Position numbers and translations under genes: made by a program. DNA of 34,425 nucleotides from Selenomonas sp. FOBRC6 (lineage in GTDB: Bacteria > Bacillota > Negativicutes > Selenomonadales > Selenomonadaceae), in the NCBI RefSeq assembly GCF_000286455.1, contig NZ_ALKG01000044.1, forward strand, positions 1 through 34,425. Reading direction: 5' to 3'. This document shows, one piece after another, positions 19,909-28,330 of this stretch. The notes under the pieces are model-generated. The model was not told where the DNA came from. It saw only the letters and a list, made by a program, of their open reading frames with translations, and made no database searches. Numbering within the stretch: the stretch's first letter is position 1; each line of letters opens with the position of its first letter.

Positions 19909-21375
19909 TCACACATATTTGTTCTTCTTGCTCTCTGCCGTCAGTTCCGAGAGGCGCTGTGCAAGGATGGTATTGATGCGGTTCTGGATGGAGGTGATGA
20001 GCGGCTGTTTCTGATCGTCGCTCATTGCGGACTTCTTCACCTCGGCAAGCTGTTTGTGCAGGTTCGCCAGTTCCTGATCGAGCGGGTTGTCATGGCGGCG
20101 TGCACTCTTGTCGCTCTGCTGTGCTTCATTCACCTTTACCCAGCGACCATCCGCCGTCTGAATGAGGTGAAGAGGATCGCGCTGACGGCTGAGACGGTGA
20201 AGGAACTTGATTTCATCCGCGCCGTCCGAAAGTGCGCGGCTCATCTCTCCCTGCGTATAGCGAATCGAAGCATTATCATTGTCGCGCATGGAATGCTGCA
20301 AGCGGTCATAGCCGTCCGCATCGTTCGTTGCCGCCTCCCAGAGTTCGCCATGTGCATAAGAGAAGTTCGCTCTCATCGCCTCATCCAAAGAATAGTGACG
20401 GCGGGTCAAGCCGCCGACAAATTCCTGATAGGCCGTGGCTGTATCATCCAGTCCTGCGTCCTTGAGTGCCGCTGTAATCTCCGCATGGTTCTTGTACGCG
20501 CCCTGTGCTGCCTTGACCCACACGTCACCCGCTTCCTTATGGCGCGCCATGAAATCCAGTTCCTTGACACCGATGTTCGCAAGTGAACCATTATACTCAT
20601 AACGAATCCGCGCGGCAAACTTAGTCGATGGCGAACTAAAATCGACTGCAACAAAGACACCCGCACGGTTTTGGAGTTCGTTTGCGTACGACTTTGCACG
20701 CGTATACTCCGCCCTCGTTGTATGTCCGCGCGCGATACGCTTGCCGCCGCCGTCGGGCGTAAGATCATGGAGCTGGCGGCTCGTTGTATGTCCGCGCGCG
20801 ATACGCTTGCCGAGCTCTTCGTCCGCATAGGCGGTATTCGCAAGCGCCGCCATCCCCGCGAACTTCAGATTGTACTGCCGGAACGCAGATGCACCGCCTG
20901 CACGCACCTTGCCGAGGACATTTCGATACGACTCAAAGTGTTCGTCCGCCTCCGCATACAGAGGATTCTCTACACCCTTTTTCTCTGTCCAGTGCTCGGC
21001 GTAGATGTTGATGCCGAGTATCTGATCGCCCTTCCAATACAACTCGTCCGAATATGGCTCAGGCAATATGAGAACCTCGCTGTTCTTCTCCGCCGCGCGC
21101 TCCGTCAGCTCCTTCTGCTTCGCACGCCACGATGTGTAGAACTCCTCCATCGAGCCTGCCTTGATCTCGCCGTCGTAGCGCTTGGTGCTGCTCATCAGAC
21201 GCGCGATGTATGCACCATCGCCCTCGTCGCGTCCGCGTGCACTGATCTCGACACGGTACGCGGGTGTCTCCACGCGCCCCGTCTGTGCCGCATCGTTTTT
21301 CTGTGCCGCGTTTGCGTTCGTCGTCTTTGCCGCCGCGTATACAGACGGCGCTCCTCCATTCACCCGCATTGTCAT
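19909..21375 (-). CDS. unrecognised 488-residue protein with internal 22-residue repeat
   Basis: The start is ATG 21375, with AAAGGAG 8 nt upstream; the in-frame GTG at 21384 overlaps that site. No signal peptide or membrane helix is visible. The N-terminus (about residues 1-35) is low-complexity and rich in A, N, T and Q, as in proteins exported by the flagellar route or in disordered tethers. A mixed helical body follows, with motifs such as EPYSDELYWKGDQILGINIY and SYANELQNRAGVFVAVDF. The C-terminus (about 420-488) is a charged helix likely to coil. GKRIARGHTT occurs twice, 22 residues apart, from a DNA-level duplication. I do not recognise the family, and no neighbour suggests a role. Confidence 0.85.
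   Translation of the reverse strand: MTMRVNGGAPSVYAAAKTTNANAAQKNDAAQTGRVETPAYRVEISARGRDEGDGAYIARLMSSTKRYDGEIKAGSMEEFYTSWRAKQKELTERAAEKNSEVLILPEPYSDELYWKGDQILGINIYAEHWTEKKGVENPLYAEADEHFESYRNVLGKVRAGGASAFRQYNLKFAGMAALANTAYADEELGKRIARGHTTSRQLHDLTPDGGGKRIARGHTTRAEYTRAKSYANELQNRAGVFVAVDFSSPSTKFAARIRYEYNGSLANIGVKELDFMARHKEAGDVWVKAAQGAYKNHAEITAALKDAGLDDTATAYQEFVGGLTRRHYSLDEAMRANFSYAHGELWEAATNDADGYDRLQHSMRDNDNASIRYTQGEMSRALSDGADEIKFLHRLSRQRDPLHLIQTADGRWVKVNEAQQSDKSARRHDNPLDQELANLHKQLAEVKKSAMSDDQKQPLITSIQNRINTILAQRLSELTAESKKNKYV
20714..20812 (-). repeat. exact 33-bp direct repeat, period 66 bp, in the coding region
   Basis: Positions 20714-20746 and 20780-20812 are identical over 33 bp, separated by 33 bp of unrelated sequence. 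The 66-bp period is exactly 22 codons, so copies can be gained or lost without changing frame. Confidence 0.9.
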
Positions 21376-21462
21376 AGTCAGCACTCCTTTGCCGCTTCCA
21401 AAATAATAACGATGATTAGTTATTCTCCCCCCCCGCGTTTTTCCTGCTTTATCGGGAATTTT

Positions 21463-21858
21463 TCACGCAATATCCCCGCCGACGCAGACCGTACGCGTGC
21501 CGATCTGAGCGATGTGGACGGGCAGCCCGTAGAGTGCGCTCATGCCCGCCTCGTCGATGACCTCCGCCGCCGCGCCGTGCTTCCAGAGGGTCTTATCCTT
21601 CAGCACGAGCGTCTCCGCCGAGAGGTAAAGCGCGTGATCGGGGAAGTGCGTCGTCATCAGGATGCCGATGCCCTGCGCGTGGAGGCGCAGGACAAGATGG
21701 AGGAAGCGGTGCGCGTTGCCGAAGTCGAGGTGTGCTGTCGGCTCGTCGAGGATGAGGAGCTCCGGCTGCTGCGTGAGCGCCGCCGCGAGCAGGACGAGCT
21801 GACGCTCGCCGCCCGAGATGTTCGTATAGGGCTGCTCCGCGAGATGCGCGAGCGGCTC
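21463..21858 (-). pseudogene. ABC transporter ATPase remnant (FepC/BtuD type), N-terminal half lost
   Basis: The C-terminal part of an importer ATPase is well preserved in one frame: the signature NISGGERQLVL, Walker B ELLILDEPTAHLDF, the H-loop TTHFPDHAL and a C-terminal tail ending VCVGGDIA. About 110 N-terminal residues including Walker A are missing, and the coding sequence runs directly into permease sequence near 21858. No start codon with a ribosome binding site precedes it in frame. It cannot bind ATP normally and is almost certainly non-functional. Confidence 0.82.
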
Positions 21859-22273
21859 TGCACGAGCTTCGGCAGCATGAGTGTCATCGTAACCGCCGCA
21901 ATGCCGCGACCGCCGTCCCGCCGAGCGTCAGATGCACGAGAATCGCAAGGCACGCGCCCACGCTCGCGCCCTGCGAGACACCGAGCAGATCGGGCGAGAC
22001 GAGATCGTTGCGGAAGACCCCCTGATACGCCGCGCCCGACACCGCGAGCGCAACGCCGACGAGAATGTCGCCGAGCACGCGCGGCAGACGCATCACCATG
22101 ACGACGTTGTACATCGACGCATCCCATGTGATCGGAAGTTCGATAAAATTCGATGCGAGAATTGCTGCCACCTGATCGAACGGGACATAGAACCGCCCGA
22201 CCGAGAGTGAGAGAATGAAAAACAGCACGGCAAGTACACTTCCCGCCGTCATCATACGTGCATACTGCCCCAT
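21859..22273 (-). pseudogene. FecCD-family permease remnant, frameshifted and truncated
   Basis: ATG 22273, with GGGAAAGG upstream, starts a typical FecCD permease N-terminus: a first membrane helix, then VVMVMRLPRVLGDILVGVAL, AVSGAAYQGVFRNDL and SPDLLGVSQGASVGA. This frame stops at 21884. Permease-like sequence (GIAAVTMTLMLPKLVQS) continues in another frame from about 21920 to 21860, so a frameshift or small deletion lies near 21905-21925. A second, larger deletion then removes about 200 C-terminal residues and fuses to the ATPase remnant. Such permeases import siderophores, haem or cobalamin. Confidence 0.82.
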
Positions 22274-22289
22274 AAAACGCCTTTCCCGC

Positions 22290-22512
22290 AAATCCACAAT
22301 TTCCCAATAAAAAATGCCCGCCGGAAAATCCGGTGAGCACTCGATGCGCACAAAAAGAGCGCAGTCCCCCCTGCCGGTTTTCCTTTGCAATGCAGACAAA
22401 TGTCTGCGGGCAGGGAAGGACGTTTCCATACCTTCCCCCGTGATCTGCGGGATTCCGCGATCAGGCCGACGCACCATAGCATACGCCACAGGTACGGCAG
22501 CTCGAAAAACAT
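22290..22512 (-). other. long structured leader before the permease remnant; type not identified
   Basis: No gene is convincing here. On the minus strand several stable hairpins follow one another: TGATC-GCGG...CCGC-GATCA (22462-22440 region), GGAAGG...CCTTCC (22436-22414 region), GCAGAC...GTCTGC (22408-22393 region) and finally CCGGA...TCCGG (near 22333-22321) followed by ATTTTTTATT. The last resembles a terminator just before the permease ribosome binding site. The plan fits a riboswitch or attenuator. I could not match it to cobalamin, FMN, TPP, SAM, Moco or other classes I know, and no B12 box is present. Confidence 0.35.
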
Positions 22513-22515
22513 AAA

Positions 22516-22568
22516 GATAAAGATAATATAGTTTTCATGAGTATAGCATGAGGCACAAAATAATACAA
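22516..22568 (-). promoter_or_regulatory. promoter and Fur-like box of the ABC importer remnant
   Basis: On the minus strand TTGTAT (22568-22563), a 17-bp spacer and TATACT (22545-22540) form a promoter. Directly downstream, read on the plus strand, 22516-22536 contains GATAAAGATAAT followed by ATAGTTTTC. This resembles the repeated GATAAT hexamers of Fur sites. Iron control would fit a siderophore importer. Confidence 0.45.
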
Positions 22569-22676
22569 TGAAAAAATCACGACATTGCCCCTGCCAATCG
22601 TCCGTCTTGCAAAAGCCGGCGTGCTCATGTAAAATATAATGGAATTGGTATCATTTGAATTTATAGGAGGTATCTT

Positions 22677-23420
22677 ATGTTTCTGACACGATGCACACGC
22701 ACGATGCGCACAGTTCTCGCGGCTGCGATGCTGGGCGTACTCGCGCTCACAAGCGGCTGTTTCAGCGGCGACGTGAACGTCGTCATCAACGAGGACGGCA
22801 GTGCTGACCTCAAGACGACGCTCGTCAGCGTGCCCATGCTCGCCGAAATTGTCGAGCAGAGCAAGGCGGCGACGACGGCGAAGAATCCTGACGCGCAGGT
22901 TACGCCCGTGACGAAGGAGAATATGTCGGGCTACGAGATTACAGAGCACTACGCCACAATCGACAAGCTCTCGGAGAATGACTTCTTCAAGGCGAACGAG
23001 GGCAAGAACACGGGCATCACCGCGAACAAGAGCCTGTTCTACACGGACTACAACTTCGACCTGCTCTTTGAGGGCAGCCAGAACGGCGGCGGCGCAGGCG
23101 CATTCGCGAGCAATATCACGTTCACCTATCAGATGACGCTGCCCGTCGCCCCCACGAGCTCGAACGCCGACCGCTCGGAGAACGATGGCAAGCAGCTCAC
23201 ATGGAACCTCGGCAAGACGCTCGTGACGGGTGAGTCGTCGAAGATCGAGGTCGCGTTCCGCCTCTGGAATAAGACGGCAATCATCGGCACGATCGTTGTT
23301 GTCATCGTCCTGATTGGCGCAGGCGCGTTCTTCTTCATGCGCCGCAGAAAGCCGGAGGAGGAGCCGCAGCAGCTCGTCGAGGATGCCCCGATCGAGGTCA
23401 AAGCGGAAGAGAAACAGTAA
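22677..23420 (+). CDS. DUF3153-like membrane-anchored lipoprotein
   Basis: A 247-residue exported protein. The signal peptide ends in the lipobox LTSGC, with the lipidated cysteine at residue 28. The SGDVNVVINEDGSADLKTT start of the mature part is typical of DUF3153 (LppM-like) proteins. A single C-terminal membrane helix (about residues 201-222) is followed by a basic MRRRK stop and an acidic cytoplasmic tail. The protein is thus anchored at both ends. ATG 22677 follows TAGGAGG. A TATAAT at 22635-22640 may be its -10; no good -35 was found. The function is unknown. Confidence 0.85.
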   Translation: MFLTRCTRTMRTVLAAAMLGVLALTSGCFSGDVNVVINEDGSADLKTTLVSVPMLAEIVEQSKAATTAKNPDAQVTPVTKENMSGYEITEHYATIDKLSENDFFKANEGKNTGITANKSLFYTDYNFDLLFEGSQNGGGAGAFASNITFTYQMTLPVAPTSSNADRSENDGKQLTWNLGKTLVTGESSKIEVAFRLWNKTAIIGTIVVVIVLIGAGAFFFMRRRKPEEEPQQLVEDAPIEVKAEEKQ

Positions 23421-23437
23421 GGTAAACGTCTGCACAT

Positions 23438-23475
23438 AAAAACGAGGAATCCCTGCACAGGGATTCCTCGTTTTT
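23438..23475. terminator. bidirectional terminator between convergent genes
   Basis: An 18-bp perfect stem (23438-23455 with 23458-23475) begins with AAAAA and ends with TTTTT. It serves the lipoprotein gene on the plus strand and the YwqG-like gene on the minus strand. Confidence 0.9.
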
Positions 23476-23505
23476 CTATGTTTCGATACCGAAGCATTCG
23501 CTATT

Positions 23506-24723
23506 TCAGCTGCACTGCAAAATCAGGCGGACGTTGTCGAAGTTCCGTGCGGCGAGATCCTCTTTGCGAATCCAGAAGTAGATGAGCCCGCAATCGCCGT
23601 ACATGAGCTCCGTTTCATCGTCCTCGACGGTGCCCATCTGAAACAGCAGCACCCAGCGATCTGCAGCATTTCTCACAAGTTCCGCTTCCTCCTCTTCGGA
23701 GAGCTCTTCCTGCATATCCCCGTCAATGCCTCTGCTGTAGAGTTCGCACTCCGGCTCCATTTCATTCTGAATCTCGTCGGCATAGCCGAGCATCTTCATG
23801 GGATTGTCCTCGTGTGCGACAGCATCGTATCCGAACTCCGCCCGCAGTTCGTTGTAGGTGTCCCAATCCACCTCTTTCCCGCTCCTGCGGCTGTATGCAA
23901 AAGACGACAGGAGACTGACGGCATCCGCAAAGGTCAGCGCCTGCTCGCCCACACTCCACTCCTTCGTTTCCTCCGGAATCTGTGTCGGGACAAGCCCCTC
24001 CGTCTCGGGGAAATAATAGACGCGCGCATATCCCTCAGACTTTAGTTCAAAGCCCCACTCCATTGACACGGTCTCATAGAAGAAGCTGAGCACACCTGTC
24101 TTCGGCAGGAGACCTGTACGGTCATACTGCGCGGCTTCACCAAGATTGATCTGCGCGAGAAAGGCAAGCGGGTGATTCTTCGTCACCCCCTCGAAGTCCG
24201 TTCCCTTATAGTACGGCCAGTCAAAATCTGCGGGCAGGTCGGGCGTTCCGTAGAACTTGCTCGCACCAACGGGGAGTTTTTCCTGTGCAGGATGATGCGA
24301 GATCGCAATCTCGCGCCGCTGTGTACGTTCAAAGAACGCCGTCACCTCACGGCGCACACGCTCGCGCTCTGCCTCAGCCTCACGCACGAGCTGCTCCACA
24401 CTCATAGAAGCGGGCTCCTCCGCATACCAGCCGTGCTTGTTTTCAACCGCCTCTTGGCACCGCGCCGTCATGCCGCCGGGTTTGCCAAAGAAGACGCGCT
24501 CGATCTCCGCCTTGCTTGCCGTATCCTCGTCTGCACGCTCCAAATAGCCGAGAGCCAAACGCAGAATGCACAGCTTCGGATACCGATTGATCGCATAAAA
24601 GTAGAGGGCATAGCCCATACGATAGTTCCAGAGCGCATCACGCGCGGATTCCGAAAACTCGTTCAGCGTCTTGATGGCATCGAAAAAGCTGCGCTCCTCT
24701 ATATATTCCTGCGCGGTCTTCAT
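23506..24723 (-). CDS. YwqG/DUF1963-like protein with helical N-terminal domain
   Basis: A 405-residue soluble protein. Residues 1-130 are helical and TPR-like (EEYIEERSFFDAIKTLNEF-type start, charged EAEAERERVRRE segment). From about residue 145 the sequence is of the YwqG (DUF1963) kind: HPAQEKLPVGASKFYGTPDLP, LAFLAQINLGEA, GVLSFFYE, VLLFQMGT and the closing MYGDCGLIYFWIRKEDL. The family function is unknown. The ATG overlaps the stop of the TRAP permease gene (ATGA), so it is translated from the same mRNA. No signal peptide is seen, so it is cytoplasmic. Confidence 0.8.
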   Translation of the reverse strand: MKTAQEYIEERSFFDAIKTLNEFSESARDALWNYRMGYALYFYAINRYPKLCILRLALGYLERADEDTASKAEIERVFFGKPGGMTARCQEAVENKHGWYAEEPASMSVEQLVREAEAERERVRREVTAFFERTQRREIAISHHPAQEKLPVGASKFYGTPDLPADFDWPYYKGTDFEGVTKNHPLAFLAQINLGEAAQYDRTGLLPKTGVLSFFYETVSMEWGFELKSEGYARVYYFPETEGLVPTQIPEETKEWSVGEQALTFADAVSLLSSFAYSRRSGKEVDWDTYNELRAEFGYDAVAHEDNPMKMLGYADEIQNEMEPECELYSRGIDGDMQEELSEEEEAELVRNAADRWVLLFQMGTVEDDETELMYGDCGLIYFWIRKEDLAARNFDNVRLILQCS

Positions 24724-26639
24724 GCCGCCGCCTTCTTCACACGCGTATACTGCATGGCAAGGATGACGGCGAAGAGTGCGCAGCCGATGAGGTCGGTTGT
24801 GCCGCCGGGCTTGATCATGAGCAGCCCCGCGATGATGAGGAGGAGGCGCTCATAGGGACGGCAGTGATCGGCGAGGAAGCCGCAGAGTGCGGAGCTGACA
24901 GCGATCATGCCCGCGAGCGCCGAGAGGGTTGCCATGATGAGCGCGAGCGGGGTCGCATCCACCATGAGAATAACGGGCGAGAGGACGAAAATGTACGGGA
25001 TGATGAACGCCGCGATCGCGAGTTTTGATGCATGCACACCTGTCTTTAGCGCGTTGCCCCCACTGATGCCCGCCCCCGCATAGGCGGCGAGCGCAACGGG
25101 CGGGGTCACGTCCGCAATGATGCCGAAGTAGAAGACAAACATATGCGCCGCGAGGATGGGCACGCCCATCTGCACGAGTGCAGGCGCGGCGATGGTCGAG
25201 GTGATGACGTAGTTCGCCGTGGTCGGCACGCCCATGCCGAGGACGATCGCCGTAATCATGGTGAAGAACATCGCGGGCAGGAGCATGCCGCCCGCAAGGT
25301 CAATGAGCCCCGAGGCAAGCCGCAGTCCAACGCCCGTCTTGGTAACGACCCCGATGATGATGCCCGCCGCCGCACAGGCGATGAGCACCCCGAGCACCGA
25401 CTTTGCGCCGCGCTCGAGTCCGTAGACAATCTCGATCGGCTTCATGCGCGTGGATTTCCGCAGCATGGCGCAGGTGATGGAGAGAACGATGGCGACGAGC
25501 GCCGCACGCATGGGCGTATAGCCCGAGACGAGAAGATAGACGATGACGACGAGCGGGATCGCGAGATGCCCGCGCTCCTTGATGAGCGTGATCGGGTTTG
25601 GCAGCTCGCTGCGCGGGATGCCCTTGAGGTTCTTGCGCTTTGCCTCGAAGTGCACACCGAGCCAGACGCCCGTGAAGTAAAGGAGCGCAGGGATTGCCGC
25701 CGCCTTGACGACCTCGATGTAGGGGACGCCGACGAACTCCGCCATGAGGAACGCCGCTGCGCCCATGACCGGGGGCATGAGCTGTCCGCCCGTGGATGCC
25801 GCCGCCTCGACTGCACCCGCAAAATTCGCGTTGTAGCCGAGTTTCTTCATCATCGGGATCGTAAGCGAGCCCGTGCCGACAACGTTTGCAACCGAACTGC
25901 CCGAAACCGTGCCCATGAGTCCGCTTGAGAGCACGGCAACCTTCGCGGGGCCGCCGCTCGCCCAGCCTGCAACAGCGTTTGCGAGATCGATGAAGAATTT
26001 CCCAAGACCCGTGCTCTCAAGGTACGCACCGAAGAGGATGAAGAGGAAGATGAACGTCGAGGACACGCCGAGCGGAATGCCGAAGATGCCCTCGGTCGTG
26101 AAATAGAGGTGACTGATGAGCTGCTCAATCGATAGCCCGCGATGCGCCAGGACGCCCGGCATATAGGGGCCAAGGAAGGCATACGCGAGAAAGAAGAGCA
26201 CGACTGTCACCATCGGCAGCCCCACGACGCGCCGTGTCGCCTCGATGACGAGGAGGATGCCGATGCCGCCGACGATGACATCGGGCGTCGTCACCGTGCC
26301 CGCGCGCGTCACGAGCTCGCGGTACTGAATAACGATGTAGGCAGGCGCCGCCGCACCGAGGATGGCGAAGATCACATCGATGGGGTGAAAGAAGTTGTCC
26401 CGCGTCCACGCGCGCCGAAATGGATAGAGCAGATACGCAAGTGCAAGGCCGAATCCAAGATGGACAGCGCGCTGCAGCTGGGCGTCGAGAACGCCAAAGG
26501 TTGCCGTGTAGAGCTGAAAGATGGAAAATGTAATTGCAATGGCGGCGATAATCTTCTTCGGCACCCCCGCATAGTGGGCGGTATTCGACTCGCGGTCGTA
26601 CTTCTTGAGCACGGCCTCCGCAGTCTTCTGATCGGTCAT
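24720..26639 (-). CDS. TRAP transporter fused 4TM/12TM permease (TAXI type)
   Basis: Inner-membrane secondary transporter of 639 residues in which the small (DctQ) and large (DctM) subunits are one chain. The N-terminal part has about four helices. The large part shows family stretches such as SGLMGTVSGSSVANVVGTG, AAASTGGQLMPPVMGAAAF, VLGMGVPTTANYVI and IADVTPPVALAAYAGAGISGG. Substrates are dicarboxylates or related organic acids delivered by TAXI binding proteins; the exact one is unknown. ATG 26639 is chosen; AAAGGA is 13 nt upstream, so GTG 26651 remains possible. It follows the DUF1850 gene after 95 bp. Confidence 0.95.
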   Translation of the reverse strand: MTDQKTAEAVLKKYDRESNTAHYAGVPKKIIAAIAITFSIFQLYTATFGVLDAQLQRAVHLGFGLALAYLLYPFRRAWTRDNFFHPIDVIFAILGAAAPAYIVIQYRELVTRAGTVTTPDVIVGGIGILLVIEATRRVVGLPMVTVVLFFLAYAFLGPYMPGVLAHRGLSIEQLISHLYFTTEGIFGIPLGVSSTFIFLFILFGAYLESTGLGKFFIDLANAVAGWASGGPAKVAVLSSGLMGTVSGSSVANVVGTGSLTIPMMKKLGYNANFAGAVEAAASTGGQLMPPVMGAAAFLMAEFVGVPYIEVVKAAAIPALLYFTGVWLGVHFEAKRKNLKGIPRSELPNPITLIKERGHLAIPLVVIVYLLVSGYTPMRAALVAIVLSITCAMLRKSTRMKPIEIVYGLERGAKSVLGVLIACAAAGIIIGVVTKTGVGLRLASGLIDLAGGMLLPAMFFTMITAIVLGMGVPTTANYVITSTIAAPALVQMGVPILAAHMFVFYFGIIADVTPPVALAAYAGAGISGGNALKTGVHASKLAIAAFIIPYIFVLSPVILMVDATPLALIMATLSALAGMIAVSSALCGFLADHCRPYERLLLIIAGLLMIKPGGTTDLIGCALFAVILAMQYTRVKKAAA

Positions 26640-26689
26640 AGGGGAGTTCACATCCTTTGGGAAAATTTTTATATAGTTCAAAAAAAGGA

Positions 26690-26727
26690 ACGAAAAAGAA
26701 ATACGAGGCCGCGCATTGGCAGCCTCG
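26690..26727 (-). terminator. hairpin between DUF1850 and the TRAP permease gene
   Basis: On the minus strand CGAGGC (26727-26722) pairs with GCCTCG (26709-26704) around a 12-nt loop and is followed by TATTTCTTTTT. A partial terminator here would give more binding protein than permease, a common need in such operons. Confidence 0.45.
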
Positions 26728-26734
26728 GTAAATC

Positions 26735-27202
26735 TCAGAAAAGGTAGGTGTAAAGCGGCGCAACGACGAGGTCGATGCGCGTGCCGACGGGGTACATCTC
26801 GTAGACAGGGATGCTCTGCCCGCCCGCCTCGATCACGAGCTCCGTGCCGACGCCCGTACGTAGGCTCAGCTCGCTGTAGTCGCGATCCATATCGAGGACG
26901 AAGTAGTCCCCCTCCTGTCGGAACGTGCCCTCCTCGGGGAGGAAGGGCAACCCCACGCCGTGCGACTGATAACGCGTACCCGTCAGATGAAAATGCCCGT
27001 CCGCATGCACGGTCAGGAACTCCTCGACGGGGGTCTTCTGCACAGAGTGGATAAAATGTATCGTCAGCGGTGTCTCGCCGCGAATCTGCCGCACGAGGAC
27101 GGTCTTTGTTCCATCCGCCTGCATAAAGAGTGCAGGTGCGCTCAGAATGTCAAACGCAACGAGGAAACCGGCCGCGAGAAGCGCAATCAGGTACGCTCTC
27201 AT
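26735..27202 (-). CDS. DUF1850 domain protein of the TAXI-TRAP operon
   Basis: A 155-residue protein with one N-terminal membrane helix or signal peptide (RAYLIALLAAGFLVAF). A beta-rich domain follows, with the DUF1850 features LTIHFIHSVQKTPVEEF and GVGLPF. Genes of this family usually sit between TAXI binding proteins and fused TRAP permeases, and that is the case here. Its role in transport is not established. The ATG overlaps the stop of the binding protein gene (ATGA). Confidence 0.87.
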   Translation of the reverse strand: MRAYLIALLAAGFLVAFDILSAPALFMQADGTKTVLVRQIRGETPLTIHFIHSVQKTPVEEFLTVHADGHFHLTGTRYQSHGVGLPFLPEEGTFRQEGDYFVLDMDRDYSELSLRTGVGTELVIEAGGQSIPVYEMYPVGTRIDLVVAPLYTYLF

Positions 27203-28173
27203 TTCTCGTTAAAGTACTTCTCCGCACCCGCGTTCATCGGCAGAGACATCCCCGCCTTCGCCGTGTCCTTCGTAATCTGCTTGCCGACAGCATGCGCAGC
27301 CTGCAGACGGTCGAGGTTCGAGAAGATCGCCTTCGTGATGCTGTAGCCGAGGTCGGCGTTCACCGAGGGTCCCGCGACGAGCATCGCCATGACGGAGACG
27401 CTTGGCACAGCCTCATTAAAGCCCGCATACGTGCCGGCGGGAACGACGGTCTTCGTGTAGAACGGATACTTTGCAATCAGCTCATCCGCAATTTTTTCCT
27501 CCACGGGGAGCAGACGTACGGGGTTCTGCGAGGCGATGTCCTGCACGGATGCCGTCGGGTAGCCCGCCGTCAGAACGGCGACATCCACATTGCCGTCCTT
27601 CAGCGCGCTCGCGCCCTCGGCGAACGAGAGGAACTGTGCATCGATGTCCTCATAGCTGACACCGTATGCCGCGAGGATCTGGCGCACATTCGCCTCTACA
27701 CCCGAGCCTGCAGCTCCTACGGCAACACGCTTGCCCTTGAGCTCCGCGAGGCTCTTGATGCCGGAGGACTGGAGCGTCACGAACTGGCAGGTCTCGGGAT
27801 ACAGCGATGCGATGCCCTGGAGGCCGTCGACCTTCTTATCCTTGAACATCTCCGTACCGTTCACAGCGTAGAAGGTGATGTCGTTCTGCACCGTCGCGAG
27901 GTCAACAGCACCATCGCGCAGCATGTTGATGTTCGCCACGGATGCACCCGTGCTCTGTGCGCTCGCGTTCATGCCGGGGATATCCTTGTTCAGCACCTCG
28001 GCAATCGCGCCGCCGATGGGGTAGTACGTACCCGCCGTGCCGCCTGTGCCGATGTTGAGGAACTTCTTCTCCCCCGACGAGGCGGAGTCGCCGCCGCAGC
28101 CGGTGAGAAGCGCAGCAGAGAATACAAGGACTGCGCCTGCCGCAAAAATTTTCTTTACGGTAGAGATATTCAT
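27199..28173 (-). CDS. TAXI-family TRAP solute-binding lipoprotein, copy 1
   Basis: A 324-residue extracytoplasmic binding protein that delivers substrate to the TRAP permease. The signal peptide ends in LLTGC (C26). The hallmark TAXI start LNIGTGGTAGTYYPIGGAIAE follows, with STGASVANINML, LKGKRVAVGAAGSG and VLTAGYPTASVQ. ATG 28173 follows GGAGGG by 8 nt; the long upstream extension to 28359 lacks a ribosome binding site. It is first in the translationally coupled set with DUF1850. It is about four fifths identical by eye to copy 2 just upstream. Confidence 0.94.
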   Translation of the reverse strand: MNISTVKKIFAAGAVLVFSAALLTGCGGDSASSGEKKFLNIGTGGTAGTYYPIGGAIAEVLNKDIPGMNASAQSTGASVANINMLRDGAVDLATVQNDITFYAVNGTEMFKDKKVDGLQGIASLYPETCQFVTLQSSGIKSLAELKGKRVAVGAAGSGVEANVRQILAAYGVSYEDIDAQFLSFAEGASALKDGNVDVAVLTAGYPTASVQDIASQNPVRLLPVEEKIADELIAKYPFYTKTVVPAGTYAGFNEAVPSVSVMAMLVAGPSVNADLGYSITKAIFSNLDRLQAAHAVGKQITKDTAKAGMSLPMNAGAEKYFNEK

Positions 28174-28250
28174 GTTCTTTCCCTCCATATAACATAGGAC
28201 GAGTTCTCGAACTATCGTCGCATGCGGCGATAATAAGCGCATTTTATCAT

Positions 28251-28284
28251 AAAGCGCCCCTCGCACGCAAGCGAGGAGCGCTTT
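28251..28284. terminator. hairpin between the two TAXI binding-protein genes
   Basis: AAAGCGC plus CCTCGC-type arms (28251-28264 with 28271-28284) pair with one mismatch around a 6-nt loop. The T-run after it is short in both directions, so it may be a weak terminator or an mRNA-stabilising structure. It lies 47 bp after the copy 2 stop codon. Confidence 0.45.
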
Positions 28285-28330
28285 GTATGATGGTATACAC
28301 GGATACATTGCCATCATCGCGTACAGAAGG

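Noticed and set aside
20714-20812. CRISPR-like direct repeats
   Set aside because: There are only two copies, with a single spacer of equal length, all inside an intact reading frame.
22252-22512. 86-codon frame on minus over the leader of the permease remnant
   Set aside because: It has no ribosome binding site, runs through strong hairpins and overlaps the permease start in another frame.
22290-22512. Cobalamin riboswitch for the FecCD importer
   Set aside because: A GGGAA and a GGAAAC loop are suggestive, but the B12 box and the GCCACUG-type element are missing on both strands.
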